Below, piece by piece: positions 1 to 8,407 of a stretch of 64,000 bases of DNA. The position numbers and the translations under genes are program-made. The stretch lies in NCBI RefSeq assembly GCF_029222925.1, contig NZ_JARHUI010000005.1:124001-188000 (forward strand), given 5' to 3'. A model generated the notes under the pieces. That model searched no databases. It saw nothing but the letters and a program-made list of their open reading frames with translations, and was not told the DNA's origin. The DNA comes from Algoriphagus sp. CAU 1675. GTDB taxonomy: Bacteria > Bacteroidota > Bacteroidia > Cytophagales > Cyclobacteriaceae. Every line of letters begins with the position of its first letter. The stretch's first letter is position 1.

Positions 1-548
1 AAAATCTTCACTGCAATGGAAAGCAAAATGATCCCGAAAATCCTTCTCAAGACATCCAGTCCGGTTTTTCCGAGTTTTTTCTCCAGCCAGGTCGTACTTT
101 TCAATACCGCATAGACAAAAACCAGATTGAGCAAAATTCCTATGGCAATATTGATCTGGGCAAACTCTGCCTTTAAGGTCAAGATTGTAGTCAATGTACC
201 TGCACCCGCGATCAATGGAAAGGCTATGGGAACAATAGAAGCCCCGGCACTGGCATCCGGATCGGGTTTGAAGAGCTCGATCCCCAAAATCATTTCTGCA
301 CCCAAGGCAAAAATGATCAGCGCACCCGCAATCGCAAAGTCCTCCACACCGATCCCAAAGAGACCTAAAATGGATTTTCCTGCAAACAAAAACAGAATCA
401 TGAGTACTCCGGCCGCAATTGTGGCTTTTTCAGACTGAATATGGCCAGCCTTTTTCCTTAAATTGATGATAATCGGAATCGAACCCAGAATATCGATCAC
501 GGAAAAGAGGATCAAAGAAACCGAAAGAATTTGCTTGAAATCTATCAT
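1..548 (-). CDS. MarC family integral membrane protein (partial)
   Basis: The minus-strand frame starting at the ATG at 548 gives a very hydrophobic protein beginning MIDFKQILSVSLILFSVID, with the family-typical stretch PIAFPLIAGAGTLTTIL in the middle. About 182 residues are visible and the C-terminus lies beyond the left edge; MarC proteins are normally 190-220 residues with six membrane segments, so little is missing. MarC was once linked to multiple antibiotic resistance but its transported substrate is not established. A TAnnTTTG box lies only 4 bases before the start codon, so the transcript may be leaderless. It follows serC but is separated from it by a hairpin, so it is probably its own unit. 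Confidence 0.88.
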   Translation of the reverse strand, partial: MIDFKQILSVSLILFSVIDILGSIPIIINLRKKAGHIQSEKATIAAGVLMILFLFAGKSILGLFGIGVEDFAIAGALIIFALGAEMILGIELFKPDPDASAGASIVPIAFPLIAGAGTLTTILTLKAEFAQINIAIGILLNLVFVYAVLKSTTWLEKKLGKTGLDVLRRIFGIILLSIAVKI

Positions 549-552
549 GGTG

Positions 553-560
553 CAAAGGTA
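553..560 (-). promoter_or_regulatory. -7 promoter box TACCTTTG for marC
   Basis: On the minus strand this is TACCTTTG, matching the Bacteroidota -7 consensus TAnnTTTG. Only four bases separate it from the marC ATG, which predicts a transcription start at or next to the start codon. No clear -33 element was identified. Confidence 0.6.
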
Positions 561-612
561 GGTCTTTTCATCCTGCCAAAATAGTGCAACGCAACAATGA
601 AGATGTAAATAC

Positions 613-640
613 AGCCCTGAAGATTAATTTATTCAGGGCT
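613..640 (-). terminator. hairpin after serC
   Basis: Perfect 9-bp arms AGCCCTGAA / TTCAGGGCT with a 10-base loop sit just after the serC stop. The following T-run is weak on the minus strand, so termination may be partial. Confidence 0.5.
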
Positions 641-648
641 ATGTCGAA

Positions 649-1704
649 TTAATATTGACTCAAAAATTCAATCAGAACATCCATTTCCTGGTTGGTGATT
701 GCCGGGAAATTCGCAATCCGAAAAGAGGTGGCCTTCAGTGGTCCATAACCACCTCCCAACTGCATTCCTTCCTTTTCAGCGGCTTTTTTCACGGAAGCAA
801 TCATCTCTTCAGACCCTGCGACTCCCATTACGGTGGTGCTTCTAGCTTCTTCATTATCCACTAGCATACGGAAAGCCTTGGTGTGAGCAATACAGGTCTC
901 CAGCTTTCTCATTCTCTCCCGAAGATTGGCATCGATGTGCTGGACTTCCTCAATATCCTTCAACACGCGCTTGAGCAGGTAAATACCCAAGACATTGGGA
1001 GTATAATGGGTCTGATATCCAGCTGCATTGTCCAGCATAAAATTCAGACTATTGTATCTTCCGCGTTCACCCTTTTGGACAGTTTTCTCTATAGCTCTTG
1101 GGGAAAGAATAAGAATCCCCAAACCCGCAGGAAGCCCAAAGCATTTTTGAACCGAGGCATACCAAATATCCGCAAGTTCAAAATCCAGTTCTATCCCCGC
1201 CATACTGGAAGTTGTATCAACTGCGATCAGCTTTTCAGGAAACTTGTCCTTTATTGCTTCCAGAGTTCTCATGGTCACCTGAGAGGCATTGGATGTTTCA
1301 TTCTGGGTGATTGCGATCAGGTCAAACTCCTCCCCGATCTGTAATGCAGGAACATTAATCACTTCATTGGCTTGAATCTTCAAGCCCGAGGAAGAAGGCA
1401 GAATATGGGAAGCAAAATCAAACCACTTTTTCCCAAATGAACCTGAATAGATATGGAAACTGGCTTTTTCTACAATCGATTGGGAAATGATTTCCCAGTT
1501 TTCAGTAGCACTGGAGGTAAAAAGCAATTTGTAATCCTCCGGCATGTGCAGTTTTTTACGCATCAGTTCTTCAACTTCCTGATACAGGTTCATGAAGACG
1601 GAACTCCTGTGGTTGGCGCTCAGGATTCCTTCCTGATAAGCATCTTGTAAATAGAAAGGAAGGGCATCGAAAACTTTTGAAGGCCCGGCAGCAAATGTGA
1701 TCAT
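649..1704 (-). CDS. serC: phosphoserine aminotransferase (class V PLP enzyme)
   Basis: A 351-residue class V aminotransferase. It opens with FAAGPSKV, the usual SerC N-terminal motif, carries SANHRSS at 29-35 (compare the SHR of SerC), and has the PLP lysine at K187 in SVQKCFGLPAGLG. SerC converts 3-phosphohydroxypyruvate and glutamate to phosphoserine and 2-oxoglutarate in serine and pyridoxal phosphate synthesis; it is cytosolic. Length matches the Bacteroidota SerC form. It starts 11 bases after the aroQ stop on the same strand, so the two are probably cotranscribed. Another class V aminotransferase with a different substrate cannot be excluded from sequence alone, but the N-terminal motif favours SerC. 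Confidence 0.85.
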   Translation of the reverse strand: MITFAAGPSKVFDALPFYLQDAYQEGILSANHRSSVFMNLYQEVEELMRKKLHMPEDYKLLFTSSATENWEIISQSIVEKASFHIYSGSFGKKWFDFASHILPSSSGLKIQANEVINVPALQIGEEFDLIAITQNETSNASQVTMRTLEAIKDKFPEKLIAVDTTSSMAGIELDFELADIWYASVQKCFGLPAGLGILILSPRAIEKTVQKGERGRYNSLNFMLDNAAGYQTHYTPNVLGIYLLKRVLKDIEEVQHIDANLRERMRKLETCIAHTKAFRMLVDNEEARSTTVMGVAGSEEMIASVKKAAEKEGMQLGGGYGPLKATSFRIANFPAITNQEMDVLIEFLSQY

Positions 1705-1715
1705 GAGTAGAGGGT

Positions 1716-2129
1716 TTAAAGAAAATAGCGGATACCCAATTCGTAACCTTTCAGGCCCAATCCGGAAATCATGCCCACACAGGACTTTGATATAATACTC
1801 TTGTGGCGAAATTCCTCCCTTTTGTAAATATTGGAAATATGGACTTCCAATACTGGGGTGGTCACTCCAGCGATAGCATCCGAAATGGCTACAGAGGTAT
1901 GGGTATAGCCTCCTGCATTGAGTAAAATCGCATCAAAAGAAAAACCTACCTCGTGAATTTTATTGATCAATTCACCCTCCACATTACTTTGATAATAGTG
2001 CAGCTCAACTTCCGGGAAGAGTTTTTTGAGTGTTTCAAAATATTCTTCGAAAGAAGTGCTCCCATATACTTCAGGCTCCCTTTTCCCCAATAGATTGAGA
2101 TTTGGCCCGTTGATGATCTGGATTTTCAA
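1716..2129 (-). CDS. aroQ: 3-dehydroquinate dehydratase, type II
   Basis: Shikimate pathway enzyme converting 3-dehydroquinate to 3-dehydroshikimate, normally a dodecamer in the cytosol. Translation from a TTG codon at 2129 gives a 137-residue protein starting KIQIINGPNLNLLG after the initiator, the standard N-terminus of the family. Catalytic features are present: Y22 in the flexible loop after GKREPE, N71 in LLNAGGYTH and H97 in EVHISN. An in-frame ATG at 2216 would add 29 residues with no family counterpart, so the TTG start is preferred. A TAACTTTG box lies 38 bases upstream. First gene of a probable aroQ-serC operon. Confidence 0.93.
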   Translation of the reverse strand: MKIQIINGPNLNLLGKREPEVYGSTSFEEYFETLKKLFPEVELHYYQSNVEGELINKIHEVGFSFDAILLNAGGYTHTSVAISDAIAGVTTPVLEVHISNIYKREEFRHKSIISKSCVGMISGLGLKGYELGIRYFL

Positions 2130-2167
2130 AATAAAATTAGGTTTTAGGTTTGATTTGGATTTCCCTT

Positions 2168-2175
2168 CAAAGTTA
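2168..2175 (-). promoter_or_regulatory. -7 promoter box TAACTTTG for aroQ-serC
   Basis: The minus strand reads TAACTTTG, fitting TAnnTTTG. It lies between the upstream in-frame ATG at 2216 and the TTG at 2129, so a transcript from it could only use the TTG, which supports that start. Confidence 0.45.
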
Positions 2176-2301
2176 AAAAGTAGCACGACAAAAATCTTAG
2201 AGTTTGGCAAAAGCAAGTCAATTTTATTTTTCCTAAGCCTACAAACGAACCTTCCTGCTTTTCACAGGGTTACCCATCCAGAAATTAAACCGGCAAATTT
2301 G

Positions 2302-2309
2302 TAGCTTTG
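2302..2309 (+). promoter_or_regulatory. -7 promoter box TAGCTTTG for rlmN
   Basis: TAGCTTTG matches the Bacteroidota -7 consensus and is followed by four bases and then the rlmN ATG, implying a leaderless or nearly leaderless mRNA. Confidence 0.6.
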
Positions 2310-2313
2310 CAGC

Positions 2314-3381
2314 ATGGAAGGGATTCAGAAAAAAGACATTCGTAAACTAAGCCTAGAAGAACTGGAGGAGTTTTTCCTTTCCCAGGGAGAAAAAAAATTC
2401 CGGGCCAAGCAGGTCTATGAATGGCTTTGGAACAAATCCCTGAAAAATTTTGATGACATGAGTAATATTTCCCTAAACACCCGGGAAATGCTCAAAAACA
2501 ATTTTATCATCAACCATATTCAGGTTGACCTCATGCAACATTCCAATGACGGAACTATCAAAAATGCGGTCAAACTTTATGATGAAAAAATAGTGGAATC
2601 AGTACTGATTCCGACTTCCAAGAGAATTACCGCCTGTGTTTCTTCTCAGGTAGGATGTAGCCTTGATTGTAATTTCTGCGCAACCGCAAGGCTAAAACGT
2701 ATGCGAAATCTGAATCCGGATGAAATCTACGATCAGGTAGTTGCCATCAAGGACGAAGCCGAAACTTACTTCCAGCGTCCTTTGACCAATATTGTATTCA
2801 TGGGAATGGGTGAACCCTTACTGAATTACAACAACGTTATCGCCGCAATCGAAAAAATCACTTCCCCGGAAGGACTGGGCATGGCTCCACGTAGAATTAC
2901 CCTTTCTACGGTGGGTATTCCAAAAATGATCCGGAAAATGGCAGACGATGAGGTAAAATTTAACCTCGCCATTTCCCTGCACTCCGCCATCAATGAGACT
3001 CGTTCCCTACTCATGCCTATTAATGATTCCAATCCTTTGGAAGATCTTGTAGACGCATTGAAGTACTGGTACCAAAAGACCAAACGAAAAGTCACCTACG
3101 AATATGTGATCTGGGATGGGGTCAATGATGACGAAAGACACGCTAAAGCACTGGCTAAATTCTGCAAAGCCATTCCATCCAAAGTCAACATCATCCAGTA
3201 CAACCCCATTGACGAGGGAGAGTTCAGACAGGCAAAGCAAGAGGCTGTGGACATGTATATCCGAGTTTTGGAGTCCCAGGGAATTATTGCCAAAGTCCGA
3301 AAATCCAGAGGTCAAGATATAGATGCAGCATGCGGCCAACTGGCCAATAAGAACGAAGTAGCCGAGCTAACGAAAATTTAA
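2314..3381 (+). CDS. rlmN: 23S rRNA (adenine-C2) methyltransferase RlmN
   Basis: Radical SAM methyltransferase that makes 2-methyladenosine at A2503 of 23S rRNA and, in many bacteria, at A37 of some tRNAs. The 355-residue protein has an N-terminal accessory domain (about 1-90), then the radical SAM core with the CxxxCxxC cluster at C115, C119 and C122 (CSLDCNFC), the GMGEP motif at 164-168, and a C-terminal cysteine at C340 in AACGQL that fits the methyl-carrying cysteine of the family. Length and motif order are as expected for RlmN. It is transcribed divergently from aroQ-serC, apparently from a promoter touching its start codon. Confidence 0.96.
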   Translation: MEGIQKKDIRKLSLEELEEFFLSQGEKKFRAKQVYEWLWNKSLKNFDDMSNISLNTREMLKNNFIINHIQVDLMQHSNDGTIKNAVKLYDEKIVESVLIPTSKRITACVSSQVGCSLDCNFCATARLKRMRNLNPDEIYDQVVAIKDEAETYFQRPLTNIVFMGMGEPLLNYNNVIAAIEKITSPEGLGMAPRRITLSTVGIPKMIRKMADDEVKFNLAISLHSAINETRSLLMPINDSNPLEDLVDALKYWYQKTKRKVTYEYVIWDGVNDDERHAKALAKFCKAIPSKVNIIQYNPIDEGEFRQAKQEAVDMYIRVLESQGIIAKVRKSRGQDIDAACGQLANKNEVAELTKI

Positions 3382-3452
3382 GATTTTTTCACTTGATATT
3401 GATAAAAGATTAGTTTTTCTTGAGTTTGTTTTTAATCAAGCAACAATCTTTT

Positions 3453-6125
3453 ATGCAAAAGCTTTCCTTTTATCTATTGGGATTGGTCTTTTTCTTTTTC
3501 AGTAAAGGCCTTTTTGCCCAGGATTTAGCCCAAAAAATCCAGTCTTATTTTGCCAAAAACCAACAGGAATTCCCTGTAGAAAAAGTTTTTCTGCACCTGG
3601 ATAAACAAACCTACACTTTAGGTGAGGACCTGTGGTTTAGTGCCTATCTGGTCGCTGGCAGCGAACAAATCCCTTCCCCGCTTAGCCAGACTCTCTATGT
3701 TGGACTCTTTGATGGGGATGGACTGCTTCTGGAGCAGAAGAGCATTCTGGTCGAAAAAGGTCGCGGTAAAGGCGACTTCATTCTTCCTGCATTTGGCAAG
3801 CCCGGAACCTACCGGCTCAAAGCCTTTACTTCATGGATGAGAAACTTCGGAGAAGAGTATTTTTTCACAGCCGAAATCAATGTCATCGATGGGGCTGCCG
3901 GATCGTTTTTACCGGAAATCAAATTCAACCAAATCAGGAGTGAAAATGGCCGGACTGTTTATCAGTCGGAATTGACAGCGATCGATAATCAGGGAAAAGC
4001 CCTCAGCAATCAGTCCCTTCAAGTCAAGGTCTTGGGCAACCAGGAGGAACTTCACCAGCAGGAAGTTCTCCTAAATGCACAGGGTTTGGCAAGTTTTACT
4101 TTTTCCATCCCCGAACAAGCTTTTAAAAGCCAGCATTTAGAAATAACATACCTAGAGAACGGAAACTACCCAGTGACCCAAAAAATCCGTCTTCCCTACA
4201 GCCTCAATTTGGCAGACATTCAGTTTTTGCCTGAAGGAGGAAGGTGGTTGATTGGAAAAAAATCAACCATGGCTTTTCGGGCTGTAGCTCCGGATGGAAT
4301 GCCCCTGGAAATCCAAGGCCATATTCTGGAGGACGAAAGTATTCAGTTCAGCGGAAATGAATCCGGATTGGGTAAGTTTGAAATCACGCCTTCCCAAAGC
4401 GATTACCGGGCAGAAATCAAGGCCGAAAATCAAAGCCGGGTCATCTCCTTACCCGAAGCATCTTCGGACGGCCTGGTACTTCAGGTAGTCAACAATCCTG
4501 CTGCCAGCTATATCACTGCCTTTGTTCAGGGAAGTTATAATCCCAATTCCCTTTTGCTGGTTAGCCAAACCAGAGGTATTGTCAATTACATGATCCAAGG
4601 AGCTCTGAACAATGGAGTTTGGGGAGTGAGAATTCCCAAGGAGAACCTGATTACCGGAATCAACCAGATCACTGTCTTGGATCCTAAAGGGAAACCACTT
4701 TTGGAACGGCTGGTTTTCATAAACAAGGGGGATGAACTCAAGTTAGAAATGAGTCAAAGCGGTACTCTTTCTCCACGGGAGAAAATCACCCTTTCATTTA
4801 CCAATCAATTTTCCGGACAAGCGGCCCCGGGGAGCTTTTCCCTGGCAATCTTGGATGCTGATCAGGCAGATGGGTACGACCCAAATACAAGCTCGATATT
4901 TTCAGAACTCCTTCTCAACTCAGACCTAAGAGGCAATCTCCATCAGGCTGGAAGGTACTTCAAAGACCAAGAAGCTACTACAATGGAAGCCCTGGACCTG
5001 GTGATGTTGACCCATGGATGGAGAAGATTCAACTGGACAGATATCGTCCAGGAAAAATCCCCAGAGATCTCCCATTTTATAGAGAGAGGAATCAATATTG
5101 AAGGACAAGTCACAGATCAGGAAGACACCAAAAAAGGTCTTGGAGGAGGAAAAATCACCGCAATGGTCGGGGATGGAATAGAAATCCTTACTACGGAATA
5201 CGGACCCAATGGAAGGTTTATTTTCAGGGATCTGCATTACTCAGATTCAGCCCAAATCACCATCACTGCCGAGGATAATAGGCTGAAAAACTTTATCGAT
5301 GTGGAAGTCATACAGCCTGAGGCAGTTCTTTCGAGTTTGACGGGCAGCTATCCCAATCAGACATCTTGGCCAGAGGGACTTGCTTCCACCTATCAAGAAA
5401 GAACGCTTATGCAGAGAATGTACTCCGACCAGGACAAAATCATGGACCTGGAAGGGGTAACTGTGGAAGGGCAGACCATAGCCCAAGAAGAGGAAGAGGT
5501 ACGAAAAATCTACGGAGCAGGAGATGTGAGCATTAACCCGGAGAAAATACCCGGAACTGTAGCCTATTCAAATGTTTTTCAATTGATTCAAGGAAGGGTA
5601 TCCGGGGTACAGATATTTGTGTCTGGTCTGGACGTAAGTGTACAGATCCGAGGGCCAGGCTCAATCAACGCCGGTACCAGTCCACTGTTCCTGCTTGACA
5701 ATATTCCTGTGGATGCTGGAACACTCCTTCAGATCAATCCTCGGGACGTGGCCAGTGTGGATGTGTTCAAAGACCCGGCACGAACTGCCATTTTCGGGGC
5801 TCAGGGAGCCAATGGAGTTATCGCAGTGTACACCAAAACCGGAAGTGGGGTTTCTGTAAGCGTGGGAGGAACTTTAGTCACCCGGTATGGAGGATATGCA
5901 GTTGCCAGAGAATTTTATCAGCCCAAATACGATGTAAAATCCCCAGAAAATTCTCTGACAGACAAGCGGGCTACTATTTACTGGAATCCCATTTTGGAAA
6001 TTGATGAAAGCGGTCAAACCCAGGTGGAATACTACAATACCGATGTTGCTAAAAAACAAATCCTGATCATGGAAGGAATGGATGCAGAAGGAAGATTGGG
6101 CAGATTAGTACGTATTTTGGAATAA
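3453..6125 (+). CDS. secreted MG2-like / TonB-plug domain protein without barrel
   Basis: The likely start is the ATG at 3453, giving 890 residues with a signal peptide ending at GLFAQ; an earlier in-frame ATG at 3420 would only add a non-signal extension. The N-terminal part (PVEKVFLHLDKQTYTLGEDL) resembles the macroglobulin MG2 domain. Around residues 700-800 there is a TonB-dependent receptor plug, with VQIRGPGSINAGTSPLFLLD and GANGVIAVYTKTG. No transmembrane barrel of about 500 residues follows; the protein ends about 90 residues after the plug. This architecture recurs in Bacteroidota, but its function is unknown to me. It may be a periplasmic or outer-membrane partner rather than a transporter. 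The next gene encodes a small barrel on the same strand. Confidence 0.75.
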   Translation: MQKLSFYLLGLVFFFFSKGLFAQDLAQKIQSYFAKNQQEFPVEKVFLHLDKQTYTLGEDLWFSAYLVAGSEQIPSPLSQTLYVGLFDGDGLLLEQKSILVEKGRGKGDFILPAFGKPGTYRLKAFTSWMRNFGEEYFFTAEINVIDGAAGSFLPEIKFNQIRSENGRTVYQSELTAIDNQGKALSNQSLQVKVLGNQEELHQQEVLLNAQGLASFTFSIPEQAFKSQHLEITYLENGNYPVTQKIRLPYSLNLADIQFLPEGGRWLIGKKSTMAFRAVAPDGMPLEIQGHILEDESIQFSGNESGLGKFEITPSQSDYRAEIKAENQSRVISLPEASSDGLVLQVVNNPAASYITAFVQGSYNPNSLLLVSQTRGIVNYMIQGALNNGVWGVRIPKENLITGINQITVLDPKGKPLLERLVFINKGDELKLEMSQSGTLSPREKITLSFTNQFSGQAAPGSFSLAILDADQADGYDPNTSSIFSELLLNSDLRGNLHQAGRYFKDQEATTMEALDLVMLTHGWRRFNWTDIVQEKSPEISHFIERGINIEGQVTDQEDTKKGLGGGKITAMVGDGIEILTTEYGPNGRFIFRDLHYSDSAQITITAEDNRLKNFIDVEVIQPEAVLSSLTGSYPNQTSWPEGLASTYQERTLMQRMYSDQDKIMDLEGVTVEGQTIAQEEEEVRKIYGAGDVSINPEKIPGTVAYSNVFQLIQGRVSGVQIFVSGLDVSVQIRGPGSINAGTSPLFLLDNIPVDAGTLLQINPRDVASVDVFKDPARTAIFGAQGANGVIAVYTKTGSGVSVSVGGTLVTRYGGYAVAREFYQPKYDVKSPENSLTDKRATIYWNPILEIDESGQTQVEYYNTDVAKKQILIMEGMDAEGRLGRLVRILE

Positions 6126-6183
6126 GCATTTGTTTTCCTCACCAAAGCCTTCTAATTTTTGTCCAGAATAAACTTTATTGGAC

Positions 6184-6663
6184 ATGAAGAAGGCTTTGGT
6201 GATCTTTTTAATGGGGTGTGGCTTGATTTTTTCAGCCAATGCACAAACTCAAAATCAGGGTGATGCCCGACTCCATGCATTTGGAAGTTACGGTTTACGA
6301 TGGGAAAATCTGGGAGCCGGAGCTGGTATAGAGTTCTTCTTTATTGACCATTTCGCGGTCATGCCCAGCTTTACCAAGATTTTTCCTGAAGTTGGAAATG
6401 CCTCAAACTTTAGTTTCGACTTTCGATACTTTGTATCTGAAGGACCCTCGCAACTTTACTTCATGACAGGCTACAGCCAAAACTGGGAAAACCCCAACAA
6501 AGACGGCGGTGTAGGTGTGAGACGTACTTATAAAGGAGCCAATGTAGGTGTAGGGGCTTACATCCGACTAATTGACCAAGTAGGGTTAAGTACTGAATTC
6601 AGAGTTCAGAGCCAGTTCCCGAGAGAAGCTAGTTTCCGATTCGGACTAACCTTCCCTCTTTAA
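6184..6663 (+). CDS. small outer membrane beta-barrel protein
   Basis: Starts at the ATG at 6184 and gives 159 residues. A signal peptide (MKKALVIFLMGCGLIFSANAQ) is followed by alternating hydrophobic/polar strands such as LHAFGSYGLRWENLGAG and YKGANVGVGAYIRLIDQVG, ending in FRFGLTFPL with a terminal hydrophobic residue, typical of outer-membrane barrels. The length suggests about eight strands. It follows the plug-domain protein by 58 bases on the same strand. No specific function can be assigned. Confidence 0.75.
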   Translation: MKKALVIFLMGCGLIFSANAQTQNQGDARLHAFGSYGLRWENLGAGAGIEFFFIDHFAVMPSFTKIFPEVGNASNFSFDFRYFVSEGPSQLYFMTGYSQNWENPNKDGGVGVRRTYKGANVGVGAYIRLIDQVGLSTEFRVQSQFPREASFRFGLTFPL

Positions 6664-6679
6664 TTTTGGGATAAAAGAA

Positions 6680-7618
6680 TCATTTCTTGCTGAATTCGAA
6701 AAGCTTTCGCTTCTCTTCCTTGCTCAAGGCTTCATACCCTCGATCTGCAATTTTATCCAGAATCCTATCTATTTCCTCTTGGCTAGTGTCCCCGGATGTT
6801 TGGGCCGGACTTGAGCTTTTGGAAGAAGATTTTCCGGCAAAACCTCCATGGCTTGATTTGGCTTTTCTATGACTGACTTTCACTCGGGAAGGATTCTTTT
6901 TGAATAGGTTTTCAAAGAAAATCCCAACCTTTTGTACCGGCACTCCGAGATCAATTCCTTTACGCAGCTGAACGATATATAAATAACCCAGCAAGGCCCC
7001 TCCCAAATGCGCAAGCTCTCCACCTGCATTAGCTCCTGCAGAATTGGCAAAGGAAAGCAGCACGTAGAAAATTGCAATGTACTTGATCTTTACAGGACCT
7101 AGGAACATCAAAAAGAAAGAGGTGTTCGGTGTCAGTGTCGCTGCCCCAACCACAATGGCAAAAACCCCTGCGCTGGCTCCCAGCATCAGAGAAGAATCCA
7201 CAGAGTTGCTGAAATAAGGGGCAAGATTGTATATCAACACATAGAAAATCGCACCTGAAAAACCTCCCAATATGTATAGATTAACCAGTTTTCTACTCCC
7301 TAAGTACTGGTGAACTAGCATGCCAAACCAATACAAAAACAACATATTGAACAGAATGTGAAAAAATCCCTCATGCAGGAACATGTAGGAAAGAATGCTC
7401 CAGGGCTGGCTGGCAAGTTTGGGCAAGGAAGCCGGCATCATCAAATGTGAAATCAAATCCGAATACAGTCCTCCAAATCCTCCAATGGTCAGAAATACTC
7501 TGACCACAAGGAACACCAAAAACACCAGGATATTGATAGCCATCAGCTTAAACAGACCGTTATCGCTCTGTTTAAACGCGTTGCGAAGATTTTCCCAAAG
7601 ATTTCCGTACATCATCAA
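6680..7618 (-). CDS. rhomboid family intramembrane serine protease (second of tandem pair)
   Basis: A 312-residue polytopic membrane protein with the rhomboid core at about 70-215: HEGFFHILFNMLF (H87, N91), the catalytic serine S149 in GASAG, and the catalytic histidine H204 in ELAHLGG. Rhomboids cleave transmembrane segments of substrate proteins inside the bilayer. The C-terminal 90 residues are a cytoplasmic Ser/Lys-rich linker followed by a short conserved helical tail ending KRKLFEFSKK. Its ATG overlaps the stop region of the upstream rhomboid by 4 bases, so translation is likely coupled. Substrates are unknown. Confidence 0.92.
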   Translation of the reverse strand: MMMYGNLWENLRNAFKQSDNGLFKLMAINILVFLVFLVVRVFLTIGGFGGLYSDLISHLMMPASLPKLASQPWSILSYMFLHEGFFHILFNMLFLYWFGMLVHQYLGSRKLVNLYILGGFSGAIFYVLIYNLAPYFSNSVDSSLMLGASAGVFAIVVGAATLTPNTSFFLMFLGPVKIKYIAIFYVLLSFANSAGANAGGELAHLGGALLGYLYIVQLRKGIDLGVPVQKVGIFFENLFKKNPSRVKVSHRKAKSSHGGFAGKSSSKSSSPAQTSGDTSQEEIDRILDKIADRGYEALSKEEKRKLFEFSKK

Positions 7619-8406
7619 TAGAAGCTATTTCTGTCTTTTTTCCAACGGTACACCATCAGTCCGCCAATAACCAATCCACTCAAGTGAGCGAAATGAGCCA
7701 CATTGTCCATGGGGTTATTGATCAATACGTTATAAAGCGTGTAGAGTCCATAGAACAGTACCAAATATTTTGCTTTGACCGGCATGGGTGGAAAAAGCAA
7801 AAACAGCTGTGTATTGGGGAAAAGCATTGCAAAGGCAATCAAAACCCCAAACAGAGCCCCTGATGCCCCGACCATCGGAATGTTCCCTTGAAATTTCAAA
7901 ACTTCCTCAAGGGTTTGGGTAGCTCGGGCAATTTTTACCGGATCTGAAGGATTGCGGCTGAAATCATCTATAAAATCAAAAACCGAGCGATTGAAATATC
8001 CTCTGTGTTCCAGAACCAGCTTATTGAAATATTCAGGATCGGGATTGCTTTGGAAAGTCTCAATTTGCGTTTGAAAGCTATCAACTCGGTAAATGTTGTA
8101 TCCTGAATACAAAACCCCTGAACCTACTCCGCAGACCATCCAAAGTGTCAGGAGTTTTTTGGGACCTAAAAACTGCTCCAAGAGGGGACCAAAGATCAGA
8201 AGTCCAAACATGTTGCTGAACAGATGCCAGAAATCGGCATGCATAAACATGTAAGTCAAAAACTGAAAAGGTTTGAAGTAGGGACTCCCAATATAATACA
8301 ATGCAAACCACTGACTTAATTGAGGCAATACAAACCCGCTCACAACAAAAAGGGCAATGTTGATCAGCAAAAGATTCTGTACTACCGGGGTGATATTTCT
8401 AAACAT
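7615..8406 (-). CDS. rhomboid family intramembrane serine protease (first of tandem pair)
   Basis: From the ATG at 8406 the protein has 263 residues starting MFRNITPVVQNLLLINIALF. Rhomboid features are H61 and N65 (HLFSNM), catalytic S182 (GASGALFG) and H241 (FAHLSGL). A periplasmic or cytosolic insertion of about 70 residues (105-175) between the early membrane helices and the catalytic serine is longer than in the neighbouring paralog. The start lies just past the mutL stop (8408), so the gene is in the mutL operon. An in-frame ATG at 8454 lies inside mutL and would add 16 residues before the conserved N-terminus, so it is less likely. Confidence 0.92.
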   Translation of the reverse strand: MFRNITPVVQNLLLINIALFVVSGFVLPQLSQWFALYYIGSPYFKPFQFLTYMFMHADFWHLFSNMFGLLIFGPLLEQFLGPKKLLTLWMVCGVGSGVLYSGYNIYRVDSFQTQIETFQSNPDPEYFNKLVLEHRGYFNRSVFDFIDDFSRNPSDPVKIARATQTLEEVLKFQGNIPMVGASGALFGVLIAFAMLFPNTQLFLLFPPMPVKAKYLVLFYGLYTLYNVLINNPMDNVAHFAHLSGLVIGGLMVYRWKKDRNSFY

Positions 8407-8407
8407 A

